Assembly: GCA_963822765.1 (NCBI GenBank)
Contig: CAWGJL010000007.1
Span: 372,001 to 436,000, forward strand
DNA: 64,000 nucleotides
Source of the DNA: Palsa-504 sp963822765
Lineage (GTDB): Bacteria > Actinomycetota > Actinomycetes > Streptosporangiales > Streptosporangiaceae
Direction of reading: 5' to 3'
The notes beneath the pieces are model-generated. The model was not told the DNA's origin. It saw only the letters and a program-made list of their open reading frames with translations, and did not search any database. Shown here piece after piece: positions 27,439-39,338 of the stretch (positions are counted from its first letter, which is position 1; every line of letters starts with the position of its first letter). Made by a program: the position numbers and the translations under genes.

Positions 27439-28691
27439 GAGACTGCCTCCTGGAAGGCTTCTAGGGTCGGCCTGATCGGGGCGGGCACGTCCACCACGGC
27501 GGTGATCGCGTCCAGGGTCTTCAGCCCGTCGCCCGAGTTGATGATCACCGTTTCCGCCTCGGGGTCGAGCTGGCCGGCGGCCAGCAGCTTGCGCAGCACG
27601 CCGAGGGTGACGCCGCCCGCGGTCTCGCCGAAGATGCCCTCGGTGCAGGCGAGCAGCCGGATCGAGTCGACGATCTCGTCGTCGGTGACGTCGGCGATCG
27701 CGCCGCCGGTCCGGCGCACCACGTCCAGCACGTACGGCCCGTCCGCCGGGTTGCCGATGGCCAGCGACTTGGCGATGGTGGCCGGGCGGACCGGGCGCAC
27801 CACGTCGTACCCGGCCGCGAACGCGGCGGAGACCGGCGCGCAGCCGCTCGCCTGGGCGCCGAACACCCGCCACGGCGCCTCCGGGACCAGGCCGAGGGAG
27901 GTCAGCTCGCCGAAGCCCTTGTCCACCTTGACCAGCTGCGCGCCGGACGCGATCGGCACCACGACCTGCTCGGGAAGCCGCCAGCCGAGCTGCTCGGCGA
28001 TCTCGAAGCCGAGGGTCTTGGAGCCCTCGGCGTAGTAGGGCCGCACGTTCACGTTGACGAACGCCCAGTCCTCGTGCTCGCCCGCCAGCTCGGACGCGAG
28101 CCGGTTCACGTCGTCGTAGGTGCCGTCCACGGTCACGAACGTGCCGCCGAACACCGAGGTGGTGATGATCTTCTGCGGCTCCAGGTCGGCGGGGACGAGG
28201 ACCACCGACCGGATGCCGGCCCGGGCCGCCGCGGCGGCCACCGCGTTGGCCAGGTTGCCGGTCGAGGGGCAGGCCAGCACCTTGAAGCCCAGTTCGGTGG
28301 CGGCGGCGAGGGCCACCGCGACCACCCGGTCCTTGAACGAGTGCGTCGGGTTGTCCCGGTCGTCCTTGATCCACAGCCTGCGCATGCCCAGCGCGTGGGC
28401 CAGGTTGTCGGCGCGGATCAGGCGGGTGTAACCGGGCTGCATGGTGGGCCGCTCCGCGATGTCCGGCGGCACCGGGAGCAGCGGCGCGTACCGCCACATG
28501 CTCGGCGGGCCGGCCTGGATGTCGGCCCTGCTCAGCGGCGGGTAGTCGTAGCCGACTTCGAGCGGCCCGAAGCACTCGCCGCAGGCGTAGAGCGGGCCGA
28601 GCTCGTAGACCTGGCCGCATTCGCGGCACGTCAGCCCGGTGGCGTAGCCGAACCGGGAAGCTCCGGGGGTGCGTGGTGTTGCTGTGGTCAC
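27435..28691 (-). CDS. thrC: Threonine-synthase-family PLP enzyme under SAM riboswitch control
   Basis: PLP enzyme whose family normally turns O-phosphohomoserine into threonine. 418 residues from the GTG at 28691. An N-terminal four-cysteine segment (CRECGQVYELG and CGECFG) precedes the fold; the PLP lysine is in NPTHSFKDR (about residue 117), with CPSTGNLANAVAAAAAR binding the phosphate and INSGDGLKTLDAI near the end. The start is fixed by context: ATGs at 28757 and 28787 in the same frame lie inside the riboswitch, and a GGAAGGAAG follows the aptamer. Regulation by SAM and coupling to a MoaD-like carrier suggest homocysteine or methionine formation rather than threonine (inference). Confidence 0.9.
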   Translation of the reverse strand: MTTATPRTPGASRFGYATGLTCRECGQVYELGPLYACGECFGPLEVGYDYPPLSRADIQAGPPSMWRYAPLLPVPPDIAERPTMQPGYTRLIRADNLAHALGMRRLWIKDDRDNPTHSFKDRVVAVALAAATELGFKVLACPSTGNLANAVAAAAARAGIRSVVLVPADLEPQKIITTSVFGGTFVTVDGTYDDVNRLASELAGEHEDWAFVNVNVRPYYAEGSKTLGFEIAEQLGWRLPEQVVVPIASGAQLVKVDKGFGELTSLGLVPEAPWRVFGAQASGCAPVSAAFAAGYDVVRPVRPATIAKSLAIGNPADGPYVLDVVRRTGGAIADVTDDEIVDSIRLLACTEGIFGETAGGVTLGVLRKLLAAGQLDPEAETVIINSGDGLKTLDAITAVVDVPAPIRPTLEAFQEAVS

Positions 28692-28707
28692 CGGCGAGGA
28701 CTTCCTT

Positions 28708-28847
28708 CCCCATCTTTCCCAGCGGTCGCCTTGACCGCGGGCCGGACTTGGCACCATGTCACGCGCCTCGCCACCCGAAACGGGCATAGATGCGCGATAG
28801 GTTGCCGGGGCTTCGCAGGGCCGATCCCTCCACCCCTCTGGATGAGC
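28708..28847 (-). promoter_or_regulatory. SAM-I (S-box) riboswitch upstream of thrC-moaD
   Basis: On the minus strand the leader matches the S-box core: P1 5' strand CTCATC (28841-28846), then AGAGGGGTGGAGGGATCGGC, then CCTGCGAAGCCCCGGCAACC, later GGTGCCAAGTCCGGCC, and P1 3' strand GATGGG (28709-28714), which pairs with the first strand with one wobble. The thrC ribosome site (GGAAGGAAG) follows the P1 3' strand directly and no T-run terminator is present, so SAM probably acts on translation. Confidence 0.9.
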
Positions 28848-28946
28848 GTTATGTAGTTGTGTCTGAAACGAGATAAGCGTATCAGCCCTGCGAGGTGCTG
28901 GCCCGGGGGGCGGGGCTGGTGCTCGGTGGCATTACCCTGCCGTCCT

Positions 28947-30430
28947 ATGAAGAAGCGGGTTCTGGTCGCGTCCAACCGCGGTCCGGTGTCGTACCAGTTC
29001 GGCCCGGACGGGACGCTGACCGGGCGGCGCGGCGGGGGCGGGCTGGTCGCCGGGGTGGCCGAGGGGCTGGCGGCGATGACGCCCGAGGCCGAGGCCACCT
29101 GGATCTGCGCGGCGCTCAGCGACGCGGACCGCGCGGCCGCCCGCCAGCGGCCCGGCGCTGCGCCGAGGAGCCCGGCGACGTCCCGGTCCGGATGCTCGAC
29201 ATCCCGCCGGACACCTTCGACCGGGCCTATAACAACGTGTCCAACTCGATCCTCTGGTTCGTCCAGCACATGCTGTTCGACACGCCGAACCAGCCGCGGT
29301 TCGGCCGGGAGTTCCGCCAGGACTGGGGCGCCTACCAGGCCTATAACGAGGCGTTCGCCGCCGCGATGGCGGACGAGGCGGCGGCGGGCAGCACGCCGCC
29401 TGCGGGGGTCCGCGCGCTGATCCAGGACTACCACCTCAGCCTGGCCCCGCGGCTGCTGCGGGACAAGCTGGGCGGCGGCCAGGCCGACCTCGGGATCGCG
29501 CACTTCTCGCACACGCCCTGGGCGCCGCCCGACTACTACCGGATGCTGCCCGCCGAGGCCGCCGAGGCGGTGCTCGACGGCATGCTCGGCGCGGACCACG
29601 TCGGCTTCCACGCCGGCCGGTGGGCGGGCGCGTTCCTGGACTGCTGCGCCGCGATCCTGGGCGCGCGGGTGAGCCGGGACGGCGGCAACGGCGGCGGGGC
29701 AGGTGGTGCACCGCGGGCACGTCAGCGAGGTGGCCGTGCACCCGCTGGGCGTGGACGCCGCCGCGCTGCGGGCCCGGGCCGCGGCGGACGACGTGCGGGC
29801 GCACGGCGGAGGTGCTCGCCGCGGCGGCGCGGCGGCCGGAAGCTGATCGTCAGGGTCGACCGGACCGAGCTGTCCAAGAACATCGTCCGCGGGCTGGACG
29901 CCTACCGCGAACTGCTCGCCACCCGGCCCGAGTGGCATGGCCGGGTGGTCCACCTGGCCTTCGCCTACCCGTCCCGGTCGGCGGTGCCCGAGTACCGCGC
30001 CTACACCGAGCAGGTCCGGCAGATCGCGGCGGAGATCACCGCGGAGTTCGGCACGCCGGACTGGAATCCGCTGGTCCTGGAGGTGAAGGACGACTACCCC
30101 CGGTCGCTGGCCGCCTGCGCGGCGGCCGACGTGCTGCTGGTCAATCCGGTCCGGGACGGCATGAACCTGGTGGCCCAGGAGGGGCCGGTGCTGTCCGGAC
30201 GCGGCTGCGCGCTGGTGCTGTCCCGGGAGGCGGGCGCCGCCGCGACCCTGGACGGCGACGCGCTGCTGGTCAACCCCTACGACGTCAGCGAGACCGCCGC
30301 GGCCCTGCACCAGGCGCTGGCCATGCCGGACGCCGAACGCCGCCGCCGCAGCGACGCCCTGGCCGCCACCGCCGCGGCCAGCCCGCCCGCGCGCTGGCTC
30401 GGGGACCAGCTGGCCGCGCTGGACCGGTAA
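28947..30430 (+). pseudogene. otsA: Trehalose-6-phosphate synthase OtsA, interrupted by about four frameshifts
   Basis: GT20 glycosyltransferase joining UDP-glucose (or GDP-glucose) and glucose-6-phosphate. Homology begins at ATG 28947 (KKRVLVASNRGPVSYQF, then RRGGGGLVAG), continues in another frame from about 29165 (NSILWFVQHMLFD, VRALIQDYHL, HFSHTPWAPPDYYRMLP), shifts back at about 29695 (VVHRGHVSEVAVHPLGVDA), again at about 29805 (EVLAAAAR) and finally at about 29833 (KLIVRVDRTELSKNIVRGL to ALVLSREAG and VNPYDVSETAAAL). All domains are present in order and the length is normal (about 494 codons). Breaks fall in G/C runs, so consensus error is likelier than decay; as given, the gene is not translatable. 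Convergent with otsB. Confidence 0.85.
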
Positions 30431-30437
30431 CCGGCGC

Positions 30438-31259
30438 TCAGCGGCCCAGCGCGGCCGCGATCGCGGCGAGCAGGGCCACGATGCCCTCGGGGCCGTCCAC
30501 CACCAGATCGGCCGCCGCCGCGACCTGCGGGGACTCGGCGCTGGCGCTGGCCACGGCACAGCCCGGGATCCCGTCCGCGCGCAGCGCGCGGACGGCGGCG
30601 AACGCGGGCAGGTCGCCCAGATCATCGCCGCAGAACAGGACCGTATCCGCGGCCCGCTCGGTGACCAGGCCGGTCAGCGCGGTGCCCTTGTCCACCCCGG
30701 GCGCCCGCAGCTCGATCACCATCCGGCCCGGTTCCGCGGCCAGCCCGAGCCGCGCGGCCAGGTCTTCCAGCGGCCCGCAGAGCAGGCGCAGCGCCGGTTC
30801 CGGAGCGGCCGCGCGACGGGTGTGCACGGCCAGCGCGTGCCCCTTGTCCTCGACCCAGGTGCCCGCCGGGGCGCCCGCCTGGCTCAGCACGCCGGGCAGC
30901 GCCTGGCGGGCGGCCTGCACCGCGGGCGGCGAGCCGGGCCCGGTCAGCTCACCGTCCTGCCAGCGCTGCCCGCCGTAGTGGCCGAGCACGATGAGGCCGG
31001 GCACGGCATCGAGCCCGCCGAAGGCGACCGCGTCCGCCGCGGGCCGGCCGGTGATGACCGCGAGCGTCCCCACCGCCCGGGCCAGGCTGGCGAGGACGGG
31101 CACCACGGCGGGCAGGGCCCGGGCGGCCTGGGGATCGGCCACGATCGGCGCCAGCGTGCCGTCGAAGTCCGTCCCGATCAGCGCCCGCTCCGGGCGGGCG
31201 AGCAGCGCGTCCAGCCCGGCCTGCCCCTCGGCGGTGGCCGCTCGCGGCAGCTCCGTCAC
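30438..31259 (-). CDS. otsB: Trehalose-6-phosphate phosphatase
   Basis: HAD-superfamily phosphatase that releases trehalose from trehalose-6-phosphate. 273 residues with motif I GTDFDGTLAPI, motif II VITGRPAAD, the cap region (LGHYGGQRWQDGEL, WVEDKGHALAVHTR), the Lys in PGVDKGTAL and motif III FCGDDLGDLPAF. It lies seven bases from the convergent otsA end, the usual pairing of the two pathway steps, and its start overlaps the upstream DUF3263 gene by four bases. Confidence 0.94.
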   Translation of the reverse strand: MTELPRAATAEGQAGLDALLARPERALIGTDFDGTLAPIVADPQAARALPAVVPVLASLARAVGTLAVITGRPAADAVAFGGLDAVPGLIVLGHYGGQRWQDGELTGPGSPPAVQAARQALPGVLSQAGAPAGTWVEDKGHALAVHTRRAAAPEPALRLLCGPLEDLAARLGLAAEPGRMVIELRAPGVDKGTALTGLVTERAADTVLFCGDDLGDLPAFAAVRALRADGIPGCAVASASAESPQVAAAADLVVDGPEGIVALLAAIAAALGR

Positions 31260-31510
31260 GCGGACCGGCCCTTGGAGCGGGGCGAGCGGATGCGCTGCCG
31301 CCGGGCGCGCTGGGCGCGCAGGCGCTTGACCAGCGCCGGATCGAAGGCGAGCGCCTCCGGCCGGTCGATCAGCTCGTTGAGCAGCTGGTAGTACCTGGTG
31401 GCCGGGAGGTCGAGCACCTCGGCGATGGCCTGTTCCTTGACCCCGGGAGACCGCCAGCCGCGCCGCTCGAACGCGAGGATCCGCATGTCCCGCTCGGACA
31501 GCCCGGACAC
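31256..31510 (-). CDS. DUF3263 helix-turn-helix protein
   Basis: 84-residue actinobacterial protein. SERDMRILAFERRGWRSPGVKEQAIAE and the VLDLPATRYYQLLNELIDR helix pair resemble a sigma-4-like or HTH fold; the C-terminus is strongly basic (RAQRARRQRIRSPRSKGR), which fits nucleic-acid binding. GTG start at 31510 with an AGGAGG upstream. It precedes otsB with a four-base overlap, so both are probably made from one transcript. Function not known. Confidence 0.88.
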   Translation of the reverse strand: MSGLSERDMRILAFERRGWRSPGVKEQAIAEVLDLPATRYYQLLNELIDRPEALAFDPALVKRLRAQRARRQRIRSPRSKGRSA

Positions 31511-31595
31511 GCGACCTCCTCTCCCGCCGTCATCCGATTCCTCCCAACGTACCGTGCCCTGGCCAGGCTGGACCCGGGCGTACGCTCTGTAGTTC

Positions 31596-32423
31596 GTGAC
31601 CCGTTTCCGCTACCTCAGCTTCCTCACCGACTACGGGCTCGACGACGGTTTCGTGGCCGCCTGCCACGGCGTGGCCGCCCGGATCGCGCCGCACGCCGCC
31701 ATCATCGACGTGACCCACCTGGTTCCGGCCGGCGACGTCCGGCGCGGTGCGGCCGTGCTGGCCCAGACGGTGCCCTACCTGCCGCCGGCGGTGCACGTGG
31801 CGGTGGTCGATCCGGGGGTCGGCACGGCCCGGCGCGGCGTCGCGGTGGCGGCGGGAGACTCGGTGTTCATCGGCCCCGACAACGGGCTGCTCTCCTGGGC
31901 GGTGACGGCCTCGGGCGGCGCGGCGCGCGCGTTCAGCCTGACCAACCGCGAGCTCTGGCTGGCCAGCGTGGCGGCGACGTTTCACGGGCGCGATATCTTC
32001 ATGCCGGTCGCCGCGCATCTGGCCGATGGCACGGAACTGACCGCCACCGGCGCGGAAATCGACGTGGCAGATCTGGTCATGCTGCCCGCGCCGGAAACGC
32101 TGATCCGCGATTCGGTCGCCGATGCCGAGGTGCTGACCGTGGACAGATTCGGAAATGTCCAGCTCACCATTACCGCGTCCGCCGCCGCGCAAATCGGCCT
32201 CAAACCCGGCACGACCGCGCACATCCGCGTCGGCCGCCACCGGGTGACCGTCCCTTACCGGGATATGTTCGGCGCCGTCGCGCCGGGTGAGCTGGTGGCC
32301 TATGCCGATAGCGCGGGGCTGATCGCCATCGCCGTGAACGGCGGAAACGCGGCCCAGCGGCTAGACCTGCGGCCCGGCGCGCGGGTGTCGATTGCGGCGG
32401 CACCGGCAACAATTCGCCCATGA
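31596..32423 (+). CDS. SAM hydroxide adenosyltransferase (DUF62 family)
   Basis: Family of the fluorinase fold that splits S-adenosylmethionine with water/hydroxide to adenosine and methionine. 275 residues: FLTDYGLDDGFVAACHGV at the N-terminus, VTHLVPAGDVRRGA, VVDPGVGTARRGVAV, IGPDNGLLSWA, and FHGRDIFMPVAAHLADG, all hallmarks of the family, with a C-terminal beta-barrel (VLTVDRFGNVQLTI). GTG start at 31596 with a TACGCT box about ten bases upstream, so the mRNA may be leaderless. Divergent from the DUF3263-otsB pair. Confidence 0.93.
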   Translation: MTRFRYLSFLTDYGLDDGFVAACHGVAARIAPHAAIIDVTHLVPAGDVRRGAAVLAQTVPYLPPAVHVAVVDPGVGTARRGVAVAAGDSVFIGPDNGLLSWAVTASGGAARAFSLTNRELWLASVAATFHGRDIFMPVAAHLADGTELTATGAEIDVADLVMLPAPETLIRDSVADAEVLTVDRFGNVQLTITASAAAQIGLKPGTTAHIRVGRHRVTVPYRDMFGAVAPGELVAYADSAGLIAIAVNGGNAAQRLDLRPGARVSIAAAPATIRP

Positions 32424-32525
32424 CGCATTCCGCCTAGGCCGGGTGCGTGGCACGATTGCATACGCCGGCCGAATACCGCTACCGCGGGCCAGCTCGGCCA
32501 GCCGCGGAGGAGAAATCTGACCGAA

Positions 32526-34780
32526 GTGTCACACCGATTGCTGCGCGGCACCATGATGCCGTTCGCCACCGGCTTGGCGGCGGTGCTAACCATGCTGGGC
32601 GTCACCGGGTTCGCGCCCGCTACCGCCACCGCCGCCGCGCCCGCGGCCCACGGTAATTCCGCGCGCGACCAGGAATGGTGGCTGGCCGGCCTGCACATCA
32701 CGCAGGCGTGGCAGAAAACCGAGGGATCCGGGATAACCGTGGCCATCCTCGGCACCGGGGTCGACGCCAGCTACCCGGGCCTGGCCGGCTCGGTGATCAA
32801 CGGGCCGGACTACACCGGCTCCGGCCGGACCCCGGGCAGCCCCTACTGGGGTGTGCAGGGGACCGCCGTGGCGGGCATCATCGCCAGTCACGAGCGCGGG
32901 CCGGGCCTGGTCGGGGTGGCGCCCGCGGCGAAGATCCTCTCGGTCCGGGTGACCCTGGAGTTCAACGATCCGCTGGCCTCGGACCAGGCCATCAGCAGGC
33001 GGCTGCCGCAGGCCATCGCCGACGGCATCAGGTACGCGGCCGATCACGGCGCCCGGGTCATCGACCTGCCGATGGACCCGGGGACCCTCGGCCTGACCAG
33101 CAAGGGCGATCCGGCCGCGGCGGGCGGCAGCCCGGCCGAACGGGCCGCGGTCGGCTACGCGCTGAGCAAGGGCATCGTGCTGGTCGCACCCGCGGGTGAC
33201 GACGGCCAGGGGCCAGGCCTGGTGAACTACCCGGCCGCCTACCCCGGCGTCATCGCGGTGGGGGCCGTCAGCCGCACCGGGCAGCTCGCCTCGTTCAGCA
33301 GCAGGCGGTCCTACCCGGCGCTGACGGCCCCGGGGGTCAGCCTGGTCGCGGCGACCCCGCCCGATGGTCTCGGGACGATCAGCTCCACGAGCACGGCCAG
33401 CGGCATCGTGGCGGGCCTGGCGGCCCTGGTGCTGGCCAGGTTCCCGCATCTCACCGTGACTCAGGTGACCCAGGCCCTGACCGAGAGCACGGCGCCCGGG
33501 GCGCCCGGGGCGGCCCTGCCGCCATTGCCGGCCCGGTCGGCGGCCGGGGCCGGATACGGCACCGTGGACGCGGTCCGGGCGGTGGACATGGCCGCCATCA
33601 TCACCACCGCGAGCCAGCCCCGTCAGCAACCCACTCCGGTGGCCTCGCCGCGCCAGCTGGCGCGGCATACGGCGGCCGCCGTGCCGCGCCGCCCGGCGGC
33701 CAGCGCGCTGGCCGGATCCGTGCTGCGGGACGCGGTGGCCGCGGTGGCCGGGCTGATCGTCCTGCTCGTCATCGCCTTGCTGGTCCTGCGCTCCCGGCGG
33801 GCGCGCGGCCGGCCCGCGGCACCGGACCGGGCGCGGACCCGGGGCCAGCACGAGAGCCGGAAGCCGGACCGCGGGGCCGCGGGCACCGGGGCGGCACCCG
33901 ACGCACGGGCGGCCCTGACGCTGACCACCCGGCCGGGGGCGCCGCGTCACGGCCGCCTGGGCGTCGCCCGGGGGCTGGCAGGGCGGCGGCATCGGCGAGA
34001 TCAGCCCGGGCTCGTCCCGCTCGGTGGTGGCACCGGCGCCGAAGCCCGCTTCCGGCTACCGGCCGGCCGGGGCGCAGGCCGGCCAGACGGCGCTCCGGGC
34101 CCGCCCTGGGCTCCCGCGCCGGAGCCCAGACGCCAGTTCGGCCCGCTCCCGGTGGCCTCGGCCACCCTCCCCCTGCCGGAGCCGGGCCGGGGCATCAGGG
34201 TGCCCGGGGACATGGCGCCGCCGGGCGCGCCCACCGAGCCCGAGCCGCCGGTCACCTTCGACCTGACCACCCCGCCCGCGGATTTCGACCTGGCCACGCC
34301 CGTCTTCGGCTTGACGCCGCCCGCGTTCAATGCGGGGCTGCCCGCGTTCAATCCAGGGCCGCCCGCGGCCGAGGCGGCCCCGCCCGGACTCGAGGCGGCC
34401 CCGGACGCGGTCGATGTGGCCCCGCCTGCACTCGATGCGGCCCGGCCAGGGTTCGATGCGGCCGCGTCCGCGCTCGACGGGGCGTCGCCTGCGCCGGACC
34501 CGGGGCTACCTGAGCCCGGCACGGAGCCGCCTGCGTCCGGTTCTGCGCAGACGCGAACCGAGGCCCTGCCCACCAGGCAGAGCCTCGGCTTCGCGGCGGC
34601 TCCGGTGCCCGCCGACTACGCGGCGCCGCCCGCCGGGCAGGCTCAAGAAGACGCCCCCGGACGCGCGGCGGCCGCGGATCCCAGCTACATCTGGGACCTG
34701 GCGGCCACCGACGTCTTCCCCGCCGCCTCCGGCGCGGCCGTCCCGCAGGACGACGCGCCAGAGGACGGCGGGGCCGAGCC

Positions 34781-34784
<4 letters not shown>
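32526..34784 (+). CDS. Membrane-anchored subtilisin-fold protein lacking catalytic residues (pseudoprotease)
   Basis: 752 residues in S8/mycosin-like layout: signal peptide (about 10-37), subtilase domain (about 50-355), one membrane span (AVAGLIVLLVIALLVL, about 405-423) and a Pro/Ala-rich cytoplasmic tail of about 330 residues. The catalytic positions are altered: the Asp motif reads AILGTGVD (Gly76 for Asp), the His motif VQGTAVAGI (Gln111 for His), the oxyanion Asn region PAGDDGQG (Asp225 for Asn); only the Ser of STSTASG (Ser289) remains. The codons are unambiguous. So it is probably a binding or scaffold protein. A GGAGG lies 15 bases before the GTG at 32526, so a CTG at 32517 or the ATGs at 32553 are alternatives. 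Confidence 0.85.
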
Positions 34785-37196
<2,412 letters not shown>

Positions 37197-37212
37197 TGCT
37201 GAGCCTCCAAAG

Positions 37213-37233
37213 CTTGAGTCACTTACACTCAAG
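37213..37233. promoter_or_regulatory. HAIR (HspR-associated inverted repeat)
   Basis: CTTGAGT, seven bases, ACTCAAG: an exact match to the HspR operator consensus, immediately upstream of lon. It predicts heat-shock control of lon through HspR/DnaK. Confidence 0.93.
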
Positions 37234-37282
37234 AAAGAAGAGCCCGCACAAATTTCCGCCTGGCGTTCGCCCGCAGCGATCA

Positions 37283-37298
37283 GGCCGGGTTCCCGGCC
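37283..37298. terminator. Hairpin after the phosphopantetheinyl transferase gene
   Basis: Perfect 7-bp stem GGCCGGG / CCCGGCC with a TT loop, 13 bases beyond the minus-strand stop and upstream of the lon promoter region. Confidence 0.5.
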
Positions 37299-37310
37299 CG
37301 CGAGCGAGGC

Positions 37311-38077
37311 TTACGCGAACGAGGCCTCGCCGAGCAGGGCCGTTCCGTCCCCGGCCGGCACCGCGTGGCAGCGGCCGAGCACCGCCAGCGCCGCCACGTA
37401 CCCGGGGCCCGGGTCGAGGTCGACCAGTGACACGCTCCGCGGGTCCTGCGGGTAGGGCCAGGCCGTCACGCGCGGCACGGCCAGGTCCGCGGCCACCACC
37501 ACCTCGCCGAACGGGACCCGCAGCCCGTCGCCCCGGGCCTTGGTCACGGCCTCCTTCCGGGTCCACGCGACCAGGAAGGCGCGCGCCCGGCCCGCCGGGT
37601 CGACCGCGGCCAGCGCCGCCCGCTCTTCCGCGGCGAGCACCATCCGGGCGATCGTGTCCGGGTCGCCGCCGCCCAGCTCGTGCACGCGCCCGTCCAGCTG
37701 CTCGACGTCCACGCCGACCGGCGCCGTGGCCACCGCGACGGCCACCAGGTCGCCGGAGTGCGAGACGGAAAGCTCCGGGCCGCCGCCCCGGACGGCGGGC
37801 TTGCCGTGCGGCTTGCCGCACTGGCCGCAGGCCCGGTCGAAGCTCACCTCGGCGGGCCGCTGGCCGGTGCGAGCCGCGACGACCGTCTTGGCCAGCGCGC
37901 AGCCGACCAGGAAGCGCTCGCGATCCACCTCGCGCCGGTAGGCCGACCAGCGCTGCCGCTCAAGGTCGTCGAGCAGGCGGCCAGCCGCGGGGCGGCGTCC
38001 TGGCGGCGCGCCCACCAGACCTCAGCGGTCTCCGCCGCCGGAGTTCCCGGAGCCGCCCGGCTCGCCGTATCCGCCAC
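37311..38077 (-). CDS. 4'-phosphopantetheinyl transferase (Sfp type), frame interrupted near 37985
   Basis: Moves the phosphopantetheine arm of CoA onto carrier proteins. The conserved body is clear: ERQRWSAYRREVDRERFLVG, RACGQCGKPHGKPAV, LSVSHSGDLVAVAV, the Mg-binding VGVDVEQLD and WTRKEAVTKARGDGL. Its natural N-terminus (TAEVWWARRQDAAPRLA) is in a different frame starting at the GTG 38077, and joins the body (LLDDLERQRW) after one missing base near 37985. It lies next to the biosynthetic island that contains a carrier protein, so it is a plausible activator of that protein, though Sfp enzymes also serve other pathways. Confidence 0.88.
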
Positions 38078-38088
38078 CCAGTCAGCCT

Positions 38089-38195
38089 AAGGGGCGAGAT
38101 GAGGAAAGAAGGAGGAGAACAGGGAAAGGGGAAGGGAAGGAGGAGGAGGAAGAGAGAAACGGTGGGGATGGGGAGAGAGAGGGAGGGATGAGATG
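38089..38195 (+). other. Polypurine tract at the left edge of the biosynthetic island
   Basis: About 105 bases made almost wholly of A and G on the plus strand (for example GAGGAAAGAAGGAGGAGAAC), with fewer than ten pyrimidines. It contains several Shine-Dalgarno-like GGAGG and GGGAGGG motifs and ends at the ATG of the acyl-CoA dehydrogenase. Its sequence differs sharply from the core genome to its left. Confidence 0.85.
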
Positions 38196-39338
38196 GAATT
38201 CTCGCTGAGCGCCGAGCAGCGTGAGCTGAAGGAGGCAGCAGTCGCCTTCGCCCGCGCGAAGCTCGACCAGGACCTAGCGAAACGTGAGGAGGCGGGCGAG
38301 TTCTCCCTAGATGCATGGCAGGCCTGCGCTCGGTTCGGGATCGAGGGCCTGCCTGTTCCCACCGAGCTGGGCGGCGGCGGCAGCGACATCCTCACGGCGG
38401 TTCTCGTCATGGAAGCCCTGGGATACGGCTGTCACGACAACGGGCTCATATTCTCGCTCAACGCACAGATGTGGAGCCTTGAACTGCCACTGGTGAAGTT
38501 CGGCACGCCAGCACAGCAACGGGCCTACCTATCTGGGCTGGTGTCGGGGGACCTCATCGGCGTGCACGCGATGACCGAGCCTGATTCCGGCTCCGACGCG
38601 TTCAACATGCGGACCCGGGTGGAGCGCCAGGGGGATCAGTACCTTCTCAAGGGCACCAAGCTTTACATCACCAATGCCCCGGTCGCAGACGTGGTGCTGG
38701 TCTTCGCCGCACACCCCGGTCGGCCCAAGCCGACGAACATCTCCGCTTTCCTTATCGACAAAGGGACGCCTGGGTTTACTGTAAGCCGCAACCTGGACAA
38801 GATGGGGCTGCGGACCTCGCCGATGGGCGAGGTCGTGCTGGCCGACTGCCTCGTCCCGGCCGAAAAGCGCCTGGGTCCGGAGGGCGCGGGTATGGCTATC
38901 TTCAACTCGTCGATGGCGTGGGAGCGCAGCTGTATCCTGGCCAGCGCCTTGGGCGCTATGCAGCGCCAGCTTGAAACGTGCGTGGAGTACGCGCGGGCAC
39001 GGAAGCAGTTCGGCCAAGCCATCGGTAAATTCCAGGGCATAGCCGAACAAGGTGGCCGACATGTACCTGCGACTGGAGGCTGCCCGGCTACTGATCTACC
39101 AGGCCGCGTGGCTGGCTCAACAGGGCAAGCCCGCCCTGGCCGAGGCGGCTGCCGCCAAGCTGTTCACCAGCGAGGCGTGGGTCCAGTCCAGCCTGGACGC
39201 GATCCAGATCCACGGGGCCTACGGCTATATGAAGGAAGCCGGGATCGAGCGCGACCTGCGGGACGCGGTCGCCGGCACCATTACTCGGGAACCTCGGAAA
39301 TCCAGCGGGTCATCTTGTCCCGGATGCTGGGTCTATGA
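38193..39338 (+). CDS. Acyl-CoA dehydrogenase-like flavoprotein, two compensating frameshifts
   Basis: FAD enzyme of the acyl-CoA dehydrogenase family that desaturates acyl thioesters (CoA or carrier-protein bound). Seen: MEFSLSAEQRELKEAAVAFA, GVHAMTEPDSGSDAFNM, LYITNAPVADVVLV, LRTSPMGEVVLADC, YARARKQFGQAIGKFQGIA, then in the next frame ADMYLRLEAARLLIYQAAW and QIHGAYGYMKEAGIERDLRDA, and back in the first frame YSGTSEIQRVILSRMLGL. One base is extra near 39045 and one is missing near 39281; the net length is in register (382 codons). First gene of the island; a GGGAGGG precedes the ATG. In biosynthetic clusters such enzymes often act on carrier-bound substrates. Confidence 0.88.
   Translation: MEFSLSAEQRELKEAAVAFARAKLDQDLAKREEAGEFSLDAWQACARFGIEGLPVPTELGGGGSDILTAVLVMEALGYGCHDNGLIFSLNAQMWSLELPLVKFGTPAQQRAYLSGLVSGDLIGVHAMTEPDSGSDAFNMRTRVERQGDQYLLKGTKLYITNAPVADVVLVFAAHPGRPKPTNISAFLIDKGTPGFTVSRNLDKMGLRTSPMGEVVLADCLVPAEKRLGPEGAGMAIFNSSMAWERSCILASALGAMQRQLETCVEYARARKQFGQAIGKFQGIAEQGGRHVPATGGCPATDLPGRVAGSTGQARPGRGGCRQAVHQRGVGPVQPGRDPDPRGLRLYEGSRDRARPAGRGRRHHYSGTSEIQRVILSRMLGL

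Noticed and set aside
28757..28789. ATG starts for the thrC-like gene at 28757 or 28787
   Set aside because: They lie inside the SAM riboswitch aptamer, and homology and the ribosome site support GTG 28691.
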